Part shown: positions 9,066-17,826 of the stretch, in pieces | How the letters are laid out: each line of letters begins with the position of its first letter | Position numbering within the stretch: position 1 is the first letter of the stretch | From: an uncultured Acidobacteriota bacterium | GTDB taxonomy: Bacteria; Acidobacteriota; JAAYUB01 | Length of the DNA stretch: 64,000 nt | Assembly: GCA_937925645.1 (NCBI GenBank) | Contig: CALAMB010000485.1 | Span: 10,484-74,483, forward strand | Direction: 5' to 3' | The notes under the pieces: generated by a model | The model's input: the letters and a program-made list of their open reading frames with translations, nothing else | Database searches by the model: none | Told to the model about the DNA's origin: nothing | Translations under genes and position numbers: made by a program

Positions 9066-9638
9066 ATGATGCGCGGAAGTCATCATTCTGCTGTCCTGTG
9101 CCTGATCATCGGTTTGTGCGGGACAGCCGGCCTGTTCGGCGCGGGCTCCCCGGATGTTGACCTGGACCAGCTGCGGCGGGAATGCGAACTGTTTGAAAAC
9201 ATTCTCAACACCTCGCTGCGCCAGAACATGCAGAATCCCCTGTTCATCGCCGAGAAAGTCCGGGGCGCCTACCTGGAGGGCTACGGCGTCACCTTCACGT
9301 ACACCGTCAACCTGAACCGTTCGATGATCCTGTTCCCGAAATCCACGCAAGCCGGCCGGAGCGCCGGCGGCAACGAACCCGATCTCGGCAAGACGGTCCA
9401 GCTCCTGCGACGGTGCGCCGCGGAGGTGCTCAGCCAATACGGATCGGGTTTCCGGCAGTTGCCCGGCCGGCACAAAATCAGTATAATTGCCCACGTTTTA
9501 TCCCGCTCGGTGGACCCGAATGTGCAATCCGGACACGTCTTGGTCGTGACGGCCAGCCGGGACGACCTCGGCCAGCTCCAGAAGGCCAAAATCAACGCCG
9601 AGGAATTCAAGAAAAGGATCGTCTATCTTGAGTATTAA
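9066..9638 (+). CDS. Exported protein of unknown function between anti-sigma and gspE
   Basis: 190 residues; I do not recognise the family. An N-terminal signal peptide is evident (basic start, hydrophobic stretch at about residues 9-25, small residues before SPDVDLDQL). The mature part starts with a charged helical segment and has a central segment predicted as beta strands (GYGVTFTYTVNLN), then alternating strand and helix. No cysteine or metal cluster stands out in the mature protein. It follows the anti-sigma gene by 8 nt and overlaps gspE by 11 nt, so it is co-transcribed with both. Its place between regulator and secretion ATPase suggests a periplasmic role in sensing or in T2SS function; this is inference. 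Confidence 0.7.
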   Translation: MMRGSHHSAVLCLIIGLCGTAGLFGAGSPDVDLDQLRRECELFENILNTSLRQNMQNPLFIAEKVRGAYLEGYGVTFTYTVNLNRSMILFPKSTQAGRSAGGNEPDLGKTVQLLRRCAAEVLSQYGSGFRQLPGRHKISIIAHVLSRSVDPNVQSGHVLVVTASRDDLGQLQKAKINAEEFKKRIVYLEY

Positions 9639-11334
9639 ACTGTCCGACATCAAGCAGAAGAAGAGAATCGGCGAGATCCTGCTGGAGAAGAGCCTCGTCA
9701 CCGCCGACGAACTCAAGACCGCGCTCAACCTGCAGAAGGAATCGCGGGACAAGATCGGCCGGATCCTCTGCGAGCTCGGCTACATTTCCGAGAAGGACCT
9801 GTTGCAGGAGCTGAGCCTCCAGTTGGAGATCCCCATTCTGATCCCCGAGATGATCCCACCGGTTCCGGTCATCGAAAACACCTTCAGCATCAATTTCATG
9901 AAGTTCAACCGGTTCCTCCCGGTTCATTTCGAAGGCGGCCTGCTGAGCATCGCCTGCGTCTACCCCAACGACTACGCCTTGGTCAACACCATCCGCCAGC
10001 TCACCCAGCACGAGATCAAGACCTACCTCGCCGTCGAGTCGGAAATCATGGATCTCATCGACCGGCTGTACGGCGGCGCCGCGTCCGACATGGAACGGAT
10101 CATCGAGGGGATCGGCGACGGCGAGATGGCCGGCCTCGAGGACGTCGAAGACATCGAGCACCTCAAGGACCTGGCCTCGGAGGCGCCGGTGATCCGCCTG
10201 GTCAATCTGTTTCTCCAGAAGGCCGTGGAGAGCCGTTCCAGCGACATCCACGTGGAGCCTTTCGAGAAGGAATTCAAGGTCCGGTTCCGCATCGACGGCA
10301 TCCTCCATGACATCGAGTCCCCGCCCAAGCACCTCAAGGCGGCGATCATCTCCCGCATCAAGCTCATGGCCAAGCTGAACATCGCCGAGCGGCGGCTCCC
10401 CCAGGACGGCCGCATCAAACTGCGCGTCCTGGGCAAGGAGATCGACCTGCGCGTCTCGACCCTGCCCACCCTGTTCGGCGAGAGCGTCGTCCTGCGCATC
10501 CTGGACAAGGGCTCGGCCGCCCACTACGACCTGGCCAAGCTGGGCTTCCTGAGTGACACCTTGAACACAGTCCACCAGATCATCCGCCGCCCCTACGGCA
10601 TGTTCCTGGTGACGGGTCCCACCGGCAGCGGCAAGTCCACCACGCTCTACGGGTCGCTCAAGAAGATCAACCTGCCCGACAAGAAGATCATCACCATCGA
10701 AGATCCGGTGGAATACCAGATTGAAGGCGTGAACCAGATCCACGTCAATCCCCAGATCGGCCTCACGTTCGCCAGCGGCCTGCGCCACATCGTGCGCCAG
10801 GACCCGGATGTCATCATGGTGGGTGAAATCCGCGACCTCGAGACCGCGGAAATCGCCATCCGGGCGGCCCTCACGGGCCACCTGGTGTTCTCCACGCTCC
10901 ACACGAACGACGCGCCGGGCGCCATCGCCCGCCTCATTGACATGGGCGCGGAAGACTATCTGCTGGCGTCCTCGATCCTGGGCATTCTGGCCCAGCGCCT
11001 GGTCCGGGTCATCTGCGAGGAGTGCAAGCAGCCGGTCCGGCCCGAAACGGCGCTGCTCAAGCAGTTCGACTTTCCGGCCGACACGATGTTCCATGAGGGA
11101 AAGGGGTGCCCCAGTTGCTCCGGCACCGGGTACCACGGCCGCATCGGGATCTTTGAGCTGATGAACATGACCGAAGAGGTCAAGCATCTGACCATCAGCC
11201 GTGCCCCGGCGTCCGAGATCCGCAAGATGGCCATTCAGCAGGGCATGCGCACCATCCAGGAGGACGGCTTTCTGAAGGTCCTCCAGGGGTCGACCACCCT
11301 GGCCGAAGTGTTGCGCGTCACCCAGGACGTGTAG
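9628..11334 (+). CDS. gspE: Type II secretion system ATPase GspE
   Basis: Cytoplasmic hexameric ATPase that powers pseudopilus assembly. 568 residues: N1E-type domain at the N terminus (IGEILLEKSLVTADELKTAL), catalytic domain with Walker A GPTGSGKST at residues 330-338, Asp box/Walker B (DPDVIMVGEIRD) and His box (STLHTNDAPGA). The C4 zinc motif typical of GspE is present as CEECK (near residue 463) and CPSC (near 495). A GspE/PilB family call is certain; the GspE rather than PilB choice rests on the downstream gspF-D genes. The start is TTG at 9628, overlapping the preceding gene by 11 nt. Confidence 0.96.
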   Translation: MSIKLSDIKQKKRIGEILLEKSLVTADELKTALNLQKESRDKIGRILCELGYISEKDLLQELSLQLEIPILIPEMIPPVPVIENTFSINFMKFNRFLPVHFEGGLLSIACVYPNDYALVNTIRQLTQHEIKTYLAVESEIMDLIDRLYGGAASDMERIIEGIGDGEMAGLEDVEDIEHLKDLASEAPVIRLVNLFLQKAVESRSSDIHVEPFEKEFKVRFRIDGILHDIESPPKHLKAAIISRIKLMAKLNIAERRLPQDGRIKLRVLGKEIDLRVSTLPTLFGESVVLRILDKGSAAHYDLAKLGFLSDTLNTVHQIIRRPYGMFLVTGPTGSGKSTTLYGSLKKINLPDKKIITIEDPVEYQIEGVNQIHVNPQIGLTFASGLRHIVRQDPDVIMVGEIRDLETAEIAIRAALTGHLVFSTLHTNDAPGAIARLIDMGAEDYLLASSILGILAQRLVRVICEECKQPVRPETALLKQFDFPADTMFHEGKGCPSCSGTGYHGRIGIFELMNMTEEVKHLTISRAPASEIRKMAIQQGMRTIQEDGFLKVLQGSTTLAEVLRVTQDV

Positions 11335-11353
11335 GCGAAACGCACGAGGAACC

Positions 11354-12577
11354 ATGTCGGCATTCACCTACAAAGCCACCACCCGCGAGGGCAAGGTCGT
11401 CGAAGGCCAGATCGAGGCCGAAAACGAGCGGGCCGTTCTGGTCAAGCTGCAGGACCTGGGCTATCTGCCGCTCCGCATCACCGCGGGACCGAAAGGCGGC
11501 CCGTCCTTGTTCGCGCTCGGCGTATCGGCCCGCCACCGGCGCAAGGTCCGGACCAAGGATCTGCTGCTGTTCACCCAGGAGTTGAAGACCCTGCTCCGGG
11601 CGGGCCTGCCGCTGGACCGCAGCCTGATGATCCTCGAGCAGCTCACGGAGAAGGGCGTGCTGCAGGAGGTCATCCACGACGTCATCGGCAAGATCAAGGG
11701 CGGCAAGACCCTGGCGGATGCCATGGCCGAGCATCCCGACGTGTTCCCCAAAGTTTACGTGAACATGATCCGCGCGGGCGAGTCGGGCGGAGTGGTGCCG
11801 CAGGTTCTGGAGGAGGTCAGCGCCTACCTCGAGCGGAGCGTCGAACTCAGGACCTACCTGGCGACCTCGTTGATCTACCCGGTCATTGTTTCTTCGATGA
11901 TGATCGTGTCGCTCCTGGTGATGTTCCTTTTTGTGATCCCCAAATTCGCGCAGATCTTCGAAAGCTCGCGGGCGCCGATCCCCCTGCCCATGCAGGCGCT
12001 GATGACGATCAGCGATTTCTTCACCGGCTGGTGGTGGGCGCTGCTGGGCGTCATCGTCCTCGCCGTCCTGGGGTTCGTCCGCTGGCACCGGACGCCCCGC
12101 GGCCGTCGGATCTGGGACGAGCGGCTGCTGAAGACGCCCGTCTTCGGCCGGCTGGTCAGCCTGGTGGAAGTCGCGCGGTTCAACCGGACGTTGGGCACCC
12201 TGCTGCAGAGCGCCGTCCCGCTGGTCCATGCGCTCACGCTGGTCAAGGAGATCCTCAACAACCAGATCATCGCGGAATCCATCGAGCCCATCAAAAACGG
12301 CGTGAAGAAGGGCGACGGGCTGGTGGGTCCCATGCGGAAGACCGGCGTCTTTCCGCCCCTGTCGTTGCACCTGATCGAAGTCGGCGAAGAGACCGGCAAC
12401 CTGGCGGCCATGCTCACCCAGGCCGCCGAAGTGTTCGAAAACGATGCCCGGGTGGAGGTCAAGCGGTTGATCGGCCTGTTCGAACCCGCCATGATCCTGC
12501 TCATGGGGCTGGTGGTGGGCTTGATCGTCATCACCATGGTGTTTTCGATATTCAGCATCAGCGAGATTCCGATGTAG
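11354..12577 (+). CDS. gspF: Type II secretion inner-membrane platform protein GspF
   Basis: Polytopic inner-membrane protein that contacts the GspE ATPase and the assembling pseudopilus. 407 residues with two GspF/PilC cytoplasmic repeats (about residues 70-190 and 270-395), each with the family pattern (LLFTQELKTLLRAGLPLDRS and VARFNRTLGTLLQSAVPLVH). Hydrophobic spans lie near 175-200, 225-245 and at the C terminus (ILLMGLVVGLIVITMVF). It starts 19 nt after gspE. The extreme N terminus (FTYKATTREGKVVEGQIEAE) is the standard GspF opening, fixing the start. Confidence 0.96.
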   Translation: MSAFTYKATTREGKVVEGQIEAENERAVLVKLQDLGYLPLRITAGPKGGPSLFALGVSARHRRKVRTKDLLLFTQELKTLLRAGLPLDRSLMILEQLTEKGVLQEVIHDVIGKIKGGKTLADAMAEHPDVFPKVYVNMIRAGESGGVVPQVLEEVSAYLERSVELRTYLATSLIYPVIVSSMMIVSLLVMFLFVIPKFAQIFESSRAPIPLPMQALMTISDFFTGWWWALLGVIVLAVLGFVRWHRTPRGRRIWDERLLKTPVFGRLVSLVEVARFNRTLGTLLQSAVPLVHALTLVKEILNNQIIAESIEPIKNGVKKGDGLVGPMRKTGVFPPLSLHLIEVGEETGNLAAMLTQAAEVFENDARVEVKRLIGLFEPAMILLMGLVVGLIVITMVFSIFSISEIPM

Positions 12578-12585
12578 GAGAAGCC

Positions 12586-13017
12586 ATGAGCGAAAAACGG
12601 GAACGTCGTCGGCACCAACCGAAGGGATTCAGCTTGATCGAGCTGATGGTGGTGCTTGTCATTCTGGGTCTCATCGTCGGCATCGTGGGCCCAAGCGCGT
12701 GGCGCCGGCTGACCCAGGGCCAGAAGATCGCAGCCAAGACCCAGATCCAGCAGCTGGAGGCGTCCCTGCTCAGTTTCAGCACCGACATGGGCCGCCTGCC
12801 CACCACCGAGGAGGGGCTCAAGGCGCTCGTCGAGAACCCGGACGGCTCGGAGCTGTGGGCGGGGCCCTATCTGAACAAGATGCGAGTGCCCAAGGATCCC
12901 TGGCAGGCGGATTACATTTACCTTTTCCCGGGTTCCCACAACAACGAGTTCGACTTGTATTCCAAGGGACAGGACGGCCAGGCGGGCACCGCCGACGACA
13001 TCACCAACTGGGAGTGA
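12586..13017 (+). CDS. gspG: Major pseudopilin GspG
   Basis: 143-residue type IV prepilin-like protein; the major subunit of the T2SS pseudopilus. The prepilin peptidase site is KG^FSLIELMVVLVILGLI near residue 15, with the +5 Glu. The C-terminal part has the GspG core (GRLPTTEEGLKALVENP, WAGPYL, VPKDPW, DLYSKGQDGQ) including the Asp-rich tail that binds calcium in characterised GspG. ATG 12586 follows a GGAG at 12577-12580 and lies 8 nt after gspF. Processing needs a GspO/PilD peptidase not encoded here. Confidence 0.96.
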   Translation: MSEKRERRRHQPKGFSLIELMVVLVILGLIVGIVGPSAWRRLTQGQKIAAKTQIQQLEASLLSFSTDMGRLPTTEEGLKALVENPDGSELWAGPYLNKMRVPKDPWQADYIYLFPGSHNNEFDLYSKGQDGQAGTADDITNWE

Positions 13018-13020
13018 TCA

Positions 13021-13518
13021 ATGAGCGGGCGCCGCAGCGGATTCACTTATGTGGAGGTGGTGGTGGTGTTGGCCATTCTGGCCGTCACCGGCCTTGTCGC
13101 CTATCCGCCGTTGCGCGCCACGCTGGAAAAAACCCGGATGGAAAGCGCCGTCCGGGAGCTGGCGGCCCTGCTGAAGTATGCCCGGGAAAAGTCCATGGCG
13201 GAGCAGGAAACCGTGGCCGTGGTGCTGCGAAAGCAGGAAAGCGACTTGACGATCTTCAACCGCCGGGGACAATCCATCAAACACTACCGCCTGTACGAGA
13301 AGGCCGTGTTCGCCCGCCTCATCCTGGACGGGCTCGACGTCGCGGACAACCGGACGGTGGTCTGGTTCTACCCCGACGGGCGCTGCACCGGCGTCGCCAT
13401 GGTGGTCCGCCACGAGAGTGGCCGCCAGTTCCGGCTCAGGACCGACATCCTCACCGGCAACACCCGCATTTACGCGCCCGGTGAAGTTGGATTTGACGAT
13501 GAAATATTCAACCCCTGA
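13021..13518 (+). CDS. gspH: Minor pseudopilin GspH
   Basis: 165-residue GspH/FimT-type prepilin. The cleavage site lies very close to the start: RRSG^FTYVEVVVVLAILAV, with Glu at +5 of the mature protein. The region after the hydrophobic helix (SAVRELAALLKYAREKSM) is the conserved GspH stretch, followed by a beta-rich C-terminal domain (TVVWFYPDGRCTGVAM). It starts 3 nt after gspG and its end overlaps gspI by 20 nt. Minor pseudopilins H, I, J and K form the tip complex of the pseudopilus. Confidence 0.88.
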   Translation: MSGRRSGFTYVEVVVVLAILAVTGLVAYPPLRATLEKTRMESAVRELAALLKYAREKSMAEQETVAVVLRKQESDLTIFNRRGQSIKHYRLYEKAVFARLILDGLDVADNRTVVWFYPDGRCTGVAMVVRHESGRQFRLRTDILTGNTRIYAPGEVGFDDEIFNP

Positions 13519-13996
13519 CAGCCGGGCGACCGGAACCCGCCTCCGCCGCCGGCGCGCCAGCGCCGGCTTCTCCCTGCTGGAGGTGGTGATCGCGGTGGTG
13601 CTGGTCGGTGTGATCTTCGGCGCCATCATCCAGGCGTTTTCATACTCTTTACGAAACATCAACCAGGTCAACGTGTACCACATCGCCCTCCAGCTGGCGC
13701 AGAACAAGATGAACGAGTTGCTCATCGACGAGAGCGTGATCGCGGACGGGTCGCTGGACGGCTCGTGGGACGACAATTACAGCTGGCGCGCCGTGATGGA
13801 AACCCGCGAGGTGGACGACCTGACCATCGACAAGAGCAAGCTCTCCACCCGGCTCCTCCACATCCGCCTCACCGTCACGTACGCCAGCCAAGGCAAGCGG
13901 CGTGAGGTCCGGCTGTTCACCATCAAGCTCGTGCCCAAACCGGGCGTGGGCGAACCCGGCCGGCTGTCGGGCAGGAGGGCGCCCTATGGCCGCTAG
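13499..13996 (+). CDS. gspI: Minor pseudopilin GspI
   Basis: 165-residue prepilin-like protein with a basic leader of about 23 residues and a cleavage site AG^FSLLEVVIAVVLVGVIFG. After the helix comes ALQLAQNKMNELL, the hallmark of GspI, then a short beta domain ending in VRLFTIKLV. The ATG at 13499 overlaps gspH by 20 nt. An earlier in-frame start exists inside gspH but would lengthen the leader far beyond family practice. Assigned as GspI by order and by the LAQNKM-type motif. Confidence 0.87.
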   Translation: MKYSTPDSRATGTRLRRRRASAGFSLLEVVIAVVLVGVIFGAIIQAFSYSLRNINQVNVYHIALQLAQNKMNELLIDESVIADGSLDGSWDDNYSWRAVMETREVDDLTIDKSKLSTRLLHIRLTVTYASQGKRREVRLFTIKLVPKPGVGEPGRLSGRRAPYGR

Positions 13997-14768
13997 GCGC
14001 GTCGTCTCCCCCAGGGGATTCAGCCTGCTGGAAGTGCTGGTGGCGGTGACGCTGTTCGCCATCATCTGCACCGTCCTCTACTCCGGCTTCGCCATGGTCA
14101 CCCGCAGCTGGCGACGCGGCCACGAAAACATCCAGCAAAGCGAGCGGCTGCGCAGCGTCTTTGAGCTGATCCGGCGGCAGATCATCTCCATTTACCCGGT
14201 GGTGCCGGTCGAGGAGGATATCGAATCCGCCCAGGCCCAACCAGGGCCCCAGCGCATGGTCGCCGCCAAAATCCCTTACTTTGTGGGCAGCGACCAGCAG
14301 GTCGCTTTCGTCACCCTGTTTTCACTTCGGTTCAACGCCATCCCCGGCCTCTGCTTCGTGGCCTATGGGGTCGAACCGTCCCTCAGCGGCGACGGCGTCG
14401 CCTTGATCGAACTGGAGAAACCGTACACCGGCATTAACCCGCTGGCGGCGGATGGCGCCCAACTGGCGCCGGAGAACGTGTATCGCTACACCCTGCTCGA
14501 TCATCTGGCGGAGGTTTCCTTCGAATTCTACGGGCTCGACCTGTCGCAGGCCGGCGTCGTGCCGGACGAGGAACAGGTCAAGCAATGGTATCCCGTATGG
14601 AAGGTCGATGAGATGGGCGATTTGCCGGAGGCGGTCCGCATCCGCTACCGGTTCCTGCCCGAAGCCAAAATGCGGTTTCCGGAAGGGGAAATTCTGGTCC
14701 CCATCCGGAGCAAAGGCAATCAACCCACTGGCCGCGTGCCGCGGAGGATGCCGAATGCAACCAGGTAG
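13986..14768 (+). CDS. gspJ: Minor pseudopilin GspJ
   Basis: 260 residues, with leader and site RG^FSLLEVLVAVTLFAIICT at about residue 11. Then come a helix with SERLRSVFELIRRQI and a beta-rich domain with EVSFEFYGLDL and AVRIRYRFL, consistent with GspJ (longer than GspI or GspH). It overlaps gspI by 11 nt and gspK by 14 nt. The name rests on gene order and size; the prepilin nature is certain from the motif. Confidence 0.87.
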   Translation: MAARRVVSPRGFSLLEVLVAVTLFAIICTVLYSGFAMVTRSWRRGHENIQQSERLRSVFELIRRQIISIYPVVPVEEDIESAQAQPGPQRMVAAKIPYFVGSDQQVAFVTLFSLRFNAIPGLCFVAYGVEPSLSGDGVALIELEKPYTGINPLAADGAQLAPENVYRYTLLDHLAEVSFEFYGLDLSQAGVVPDEEQVKQWYPVWKVDEMGDLPEAVRIRYRFLPEAKMRFPEGEILVPIRSKGNQPTGRVPRRMPNATR

Positions 14769-15801
14769 GCGCACCCGGCGGGGCTCGGTTCTCATCGCGA
14801 TGCTGTGGATGCTCACGGCCATGAGCATCCTCTGCATCAGCTTCGCCAAGACCGTCCGGGTGGAAGCCAACGCCGTATCGAACACGCGCGGTCTGACCCA
14901 GGCCTACTATCTCGCCCAAGCCGGCATCTCCGAAACGATCTACAAGCTGATCGTGTTCCGCCTCGAGGGCGGCGGCTCGTCGTTTTCTGCCGAAGCCGAG
15001 CTGGAACCCCGCGACATCGACCTCGGCAAGGTGATGCTCCATGCCGATGTGGCCGACGTGGAGGTGGCGATCCACGACGAAGACGGCAAGATCAACATCA
15101 ACCGCGCCAACAAGGACCTGCTGCTCAGCCTGCTGGTCGGTCTCGGCCTGGCGGATGACCGGGCCGACATCATCTCAGACTCCATTCTCGACTGGTGCGA
15201 CATCGATGATGACTATCACGCCAACGGCGCCGAATCCGAATACTACCTGAGTCTGGAAAATCCGTACGCCGCAAAAAACGGCCCCATGGATACCATCGAG
15301 GAGCTGCTGCTGGTCCGCGAAATCGATCCCCAGTTGTTCTACGGCTACACCTACGAGGATGCGTCCGGCAACTTGCGCCACATGCCGGGTCTTAACCAGT
15401 GCGTCAGCGTCTATGGCTCCGGCGCCGGCGTCAACATCAACTCGGCGCCGTACACCGTGTTGCTGACTATCGGGTTCCCGCCCGAGATGGCCCGGCGAAT
15501 CATCGTCGAGCGGCAGGAGCGTCCCTTCAAGGACCAGCAGGATTTCAACACGCGGGTGCCCGAGTCACCCGGCATGGAGCAGCTCAAGACGCCCATCGTG
15601 ACCCGGCCCCCGGTCCAATCGTCATATTTTTCGCTGATTTCCACCGCCAAAATGAAGAACTCAAAACTCCAAAAGACGATCTTGGCGATTGTCCGGCTCA
15701 ACCCGCGCTACCCGCTCAAACACAGCATCGTATACTGGAACGAAAACTATCAAGTGGAACAAGCTGATTTCGAACTCTCGGAGGAACAGGGATTGCCATG
15801 A
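14755..15801 (+). CDS. gspK: Minor pseudopilin GspK
   Basis: 348 residues, the largest minor pseudopilin. The N-terminal helix (RRGSVLIAMLWMLTAMSIL) lacks the +5 Glu, as is normal for GspK. It is followed by QAYYLAQAGISETIYKLI and by INRANKDLLLSLLVGLG, a helix-hairpin-helix-like GspK domain, with NINSAPYTVLL later. An acidic segment at about residues 145-160 (DWCDIDDDY) fits the calcium sites known in GspK. The ATG at 14755 has GGAGG at 14742-14746. It overlaps gspL by 4 nt. Confidence 0.9.
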   Translation: MQPGRRTRRGSVLIAMLWMLTAMSILCISFAKTVRVEANAVSNTRGLTQAYYLAQAGISETIYKLIVFRLEGGGSSFSAEAELEPRDIDLGKVMLHADVADVEVAIHDEDGKININRANKDLLLSLLVGLGLADDRADIISDSILDWCDIDDDYHANGAESEYYLSLENPYAAKNGPMDTIEELLLVREIDPQLFYGYTYEDASGNLRHMPGLNQCVSVYGSGAGVNINSAPYTVLLTIGFPPEMARRIIVERQERPFKDQQDFNTRVPESPGMEQLKTPIVTRPPVQSSYFSLISTAKMKNSKLQKTILAIVRLNPRYPLKHSIVYWNENYQVEQADFELSEEQGLP

Positions 15802-17162
15802 TGTACCTGAAAAAAGCCATCGGCGTGTTCTATCACGACGATGATCTGGACATCGAGGTTGTCGCCCGCAGCCTCGGTGACATTCACTTTCTGGGCGGAT
15901 TGACGTTGAGCGGTCTGTCCCAGAAAGACCCGCTGGTGTTTCGTTCGGAGCTCGAGGATTTCTTCGCCGGCCTGAAAATCAAGCCGGAGAACGTGGTCGT
16001 CGGCCTCGCGCCGGATCAGCTCGCGTTCCGGCGCCTGATCCTGCCGGCCGAAGCCGAGGACAATCTGGAACAGGCGATCCGGCTCCAGATCATGAACGTG
16101 GTGCCCTCCGACACCGAGGAGTTCTGCGCCGAACGAATCGTCCGGCGCGGCGCGGACGGCAAGTCCTTCGAGGTCGATCTCTACATCATCCCCCGCGAGC
16201 GCGTGCGCAAGCTGCTCGATTTGCTGCGGCAACTGGGCCTGGCCCCCCAGGCGATGACGCTGACCGCGCTCGGTTTCGAGCGCCTGCTCAAAAAATCCGG
16301 CCAGGCCGCACAGACTCCTGTGTTCATCGCCGACCTGGATCTGAACAACTTCGCCGTGCACGTCTTCCAGGACGGCCGGTTCACGTACTTCAAGCTGGCG
16401 TGGATCAACCCGGCCAACAAAAACATCCAGAACGTGCTCAAGGAAGTGGAGCGGTGCGCATCGCTGATCCAGCTTGCGGATGACCAGGACATCGACGTGA
16501 TGCTCAACATCTCCGATCCCAACTGGCAGGATCAGTTGGTGGAGGGCGAGTATCCCTTCCTCCGGTACCTCAAGGAATGCTCCCCCTTTCCGGAACGGAC
16601 CACGCAGAATCTCAAACCGCTCTCCGTGGCCCTCCAGGCGCTGGATTACAACCGCCGCTCCTTCAACCTTATCCCCGCCGAATGGCGGGAAAAGTCGTCG
16701 TCGATCACGCTGGTGCCGACGCTTATCCTGGCGGCGGGTCTGGTCATCTTGCTGGGGATCAGTTTCACGCGCGTCTATTTCCAGGAGTCGTCTTACAATG
16801 ACCAGCTCCAGCGAAACATTGCCAAGATCGACCGGGAGTATCGTGGCACCATGCAGTTGCGCCGAAACATTGTCCGCGTCCGCAACCAACTGGACACCTA
16901 TCAGAACGTGATCAAGAAACCGATTTCCGATCTGGACATCCTGCGCGAGCTGACTGAAAAGGCGGGCGACAAAACGTATCTCAGCGAATATGTCCGCGCG
17001 AACAACCTGATTGTCAGCGGGTACACCGACTCGGTGCTGGACTTGCAGACACGACTGACCGCCATCCGGTTTTTCAAGGGCATCAATCTGCAGGGGTCCA
17101 TCACCAAGACCAAGGAAGGGCTCGAACACTTCCGCTTCGAGATCCAACTGCTGGAGGAATGA
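15798..17162 (+). CDS. gspL: Type II secretion assembly protein GspL (PilM-PilN-like composite)
   Basis: 454-residue inner-membrane protein that links GspE to the periplasmic part of the machine. Residues 1-270 form an actin-like cytoplasmic domain resembling PilM/GspL (VVVGLAPDQLAFRRLILP, VFIADLDLNNFAVHVF). One transmembrane helix lies near residues 305-325 (LVPTLILAAGLVILLGISF). A periplasmic coiled coil and a ferredoxin-like domain resembling PilN follow (LDILRELTEKAGDKTYLSEY). In type IV pili these two halves are separate proteins; in GspL they are fused, as here. ATGA overlap with gspK. Confidence 0.85.
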   Translation: MMYLKKAIGVFYHDDDLDIEVVARSLGDIHFLGGLTLSGLSQKDPLVFRSELEDFFAGLKIKPENVVVGLAPDQLAFRRLILPAEAEDNLEQAIRLQIMNVVPSDTEEFCAERIVRRGADGKSFEVDLYIIPRERVRKLLDLLRQLGLAPQAMTLTALGFERLLKKSGQAAQTPVFIADLDLNNFAVHVFQDGRFTYFKLAWINPANKNIQNVLKEVERCASLIQLADDQDIDVMLNISDPNWQDQLVEGEYPFLRYLKECSPFPERTTQNLKPLSVALQALDYNRRSFNLIPAEWREKSSSITLVPTLILAAGLVILLGISFTRVYFQESSYNDQLQRNIAKIDREYRGTMQLRRNIVRVRNQLDTYQNVIKKPISDLDILRELTEKAGDKTYLSEYVRANNLIVSGYTDSVLDLQTRLTAIRFFKGINLQGSITKTKEGLEHFRFEIQLLEE

Positions 17163-17163
17163 C

Positions 17164-17826
17164 GTGAACATCTCACGCAGGGACCGGCGGGTCATTCTCA
17201 TCGGCGGCGTGATCGTCGCGCTGTTGGCGGTCGCCTGGTACGGGGTGCTGCCGCTGGTCGAATACGCCCGGCAGCTCGAAACCGACAAGAGCCAGTTGGA
17301 GGGCGATTTGATCCGCAAGGCGGAGATCATCCGCCAGAAGGATCAATATCAGCAGTCGCTGGCTCGGCTGATGGCCGCCGAAGATAGTTTTCGGTCGATC
17401 ATGATCGAGGGCACCGATCCCACCCAGGTGACCTCCGAGCTGCACCGGGTAATCAACACGCTGGCCGAGCAGCACGGGATCAACGTTTCACGGATCGATG
17501 CCTCACTGAAACCCGAGCGGTTCGACACCGAGAAGGTGAAGCAAAATCCCTTCATGAGCAATTTCCTCAAGCTCCGCGTGCGGGCATCGCTCAAGTGCAC
17601 GCCCGACAAGTTGATGGCGATGCTGGCCTCGATCGAAGGGCATCCGAAGTTCATGGTGGTGGAGCGATTGGAAGTCCGCGCCTGGAACGTCCGGCCCGAC
17701 AAGGAAATCAATCCGGATATCGTCATCATGACCATGATTTTCAAACCGGACGAATCCGGAGTCGATAAAAAGAAAAGTTCCAGCCAGGCCCGCCTGGCTG
17801 TCAATCCCCCGGGAGGCCGATCATGA
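17164..17826 (+). CDS. gspM: GspM/PilO-like type II secretion protein
   Basis: 220 residues. One N-terminal membrane helix (residues 10-29, VILIGGVIVALLAVAWYGVL), a coiled coil (RQLETDKSQLEGDLIRKAEI) and a periplasmic ferredoxin-like domain with LNTLAEQHGIN-type PilO/GspM features (here INTLAEQHGINVSRIDASL). Partners GspL in the inner-membrane platform. It ends with a Ser/Lys/Pro-rich tail. GTG start at 17164, directly after the gspL stop. The family is poorly conserved, so the name relies on position between gspL and the gspC-like gene. Confidence 0.8.
   Translation: MNISRRDRRVILIGGVIVALLAVAWYGVLPLVEYARQLETDKSQLEGDLIRKAEIIRQKDQYQQSLARLMAAEDSFRSIMIEGTDPTQVTSELHRVINTLAEQHGINVSRIDASLKPERFDTEKVKQNPFMSNFLKLRVRASLKCTPDKLMAMLASIEGHPKFMVVERLEVRAWNVRPDKEINPDIVIMTMIFKPDESGVDKKKSSSQARLAVNPPGGRS

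Noticed and set aside
9607-11367. Long open frame on the minus strand opposite gspE (about 586 codons)
   Set aside because: A shadow of high-GC codon bias; the plus strand encodes an unmistakable GspE and the antisense translation has no recognisable motif.
15750-17330. Minus-strand open frame of about 526 codons opposite gspL
   Set aside because: Shadow frame; gspL and its 4-nt coupling to gspK are secure.
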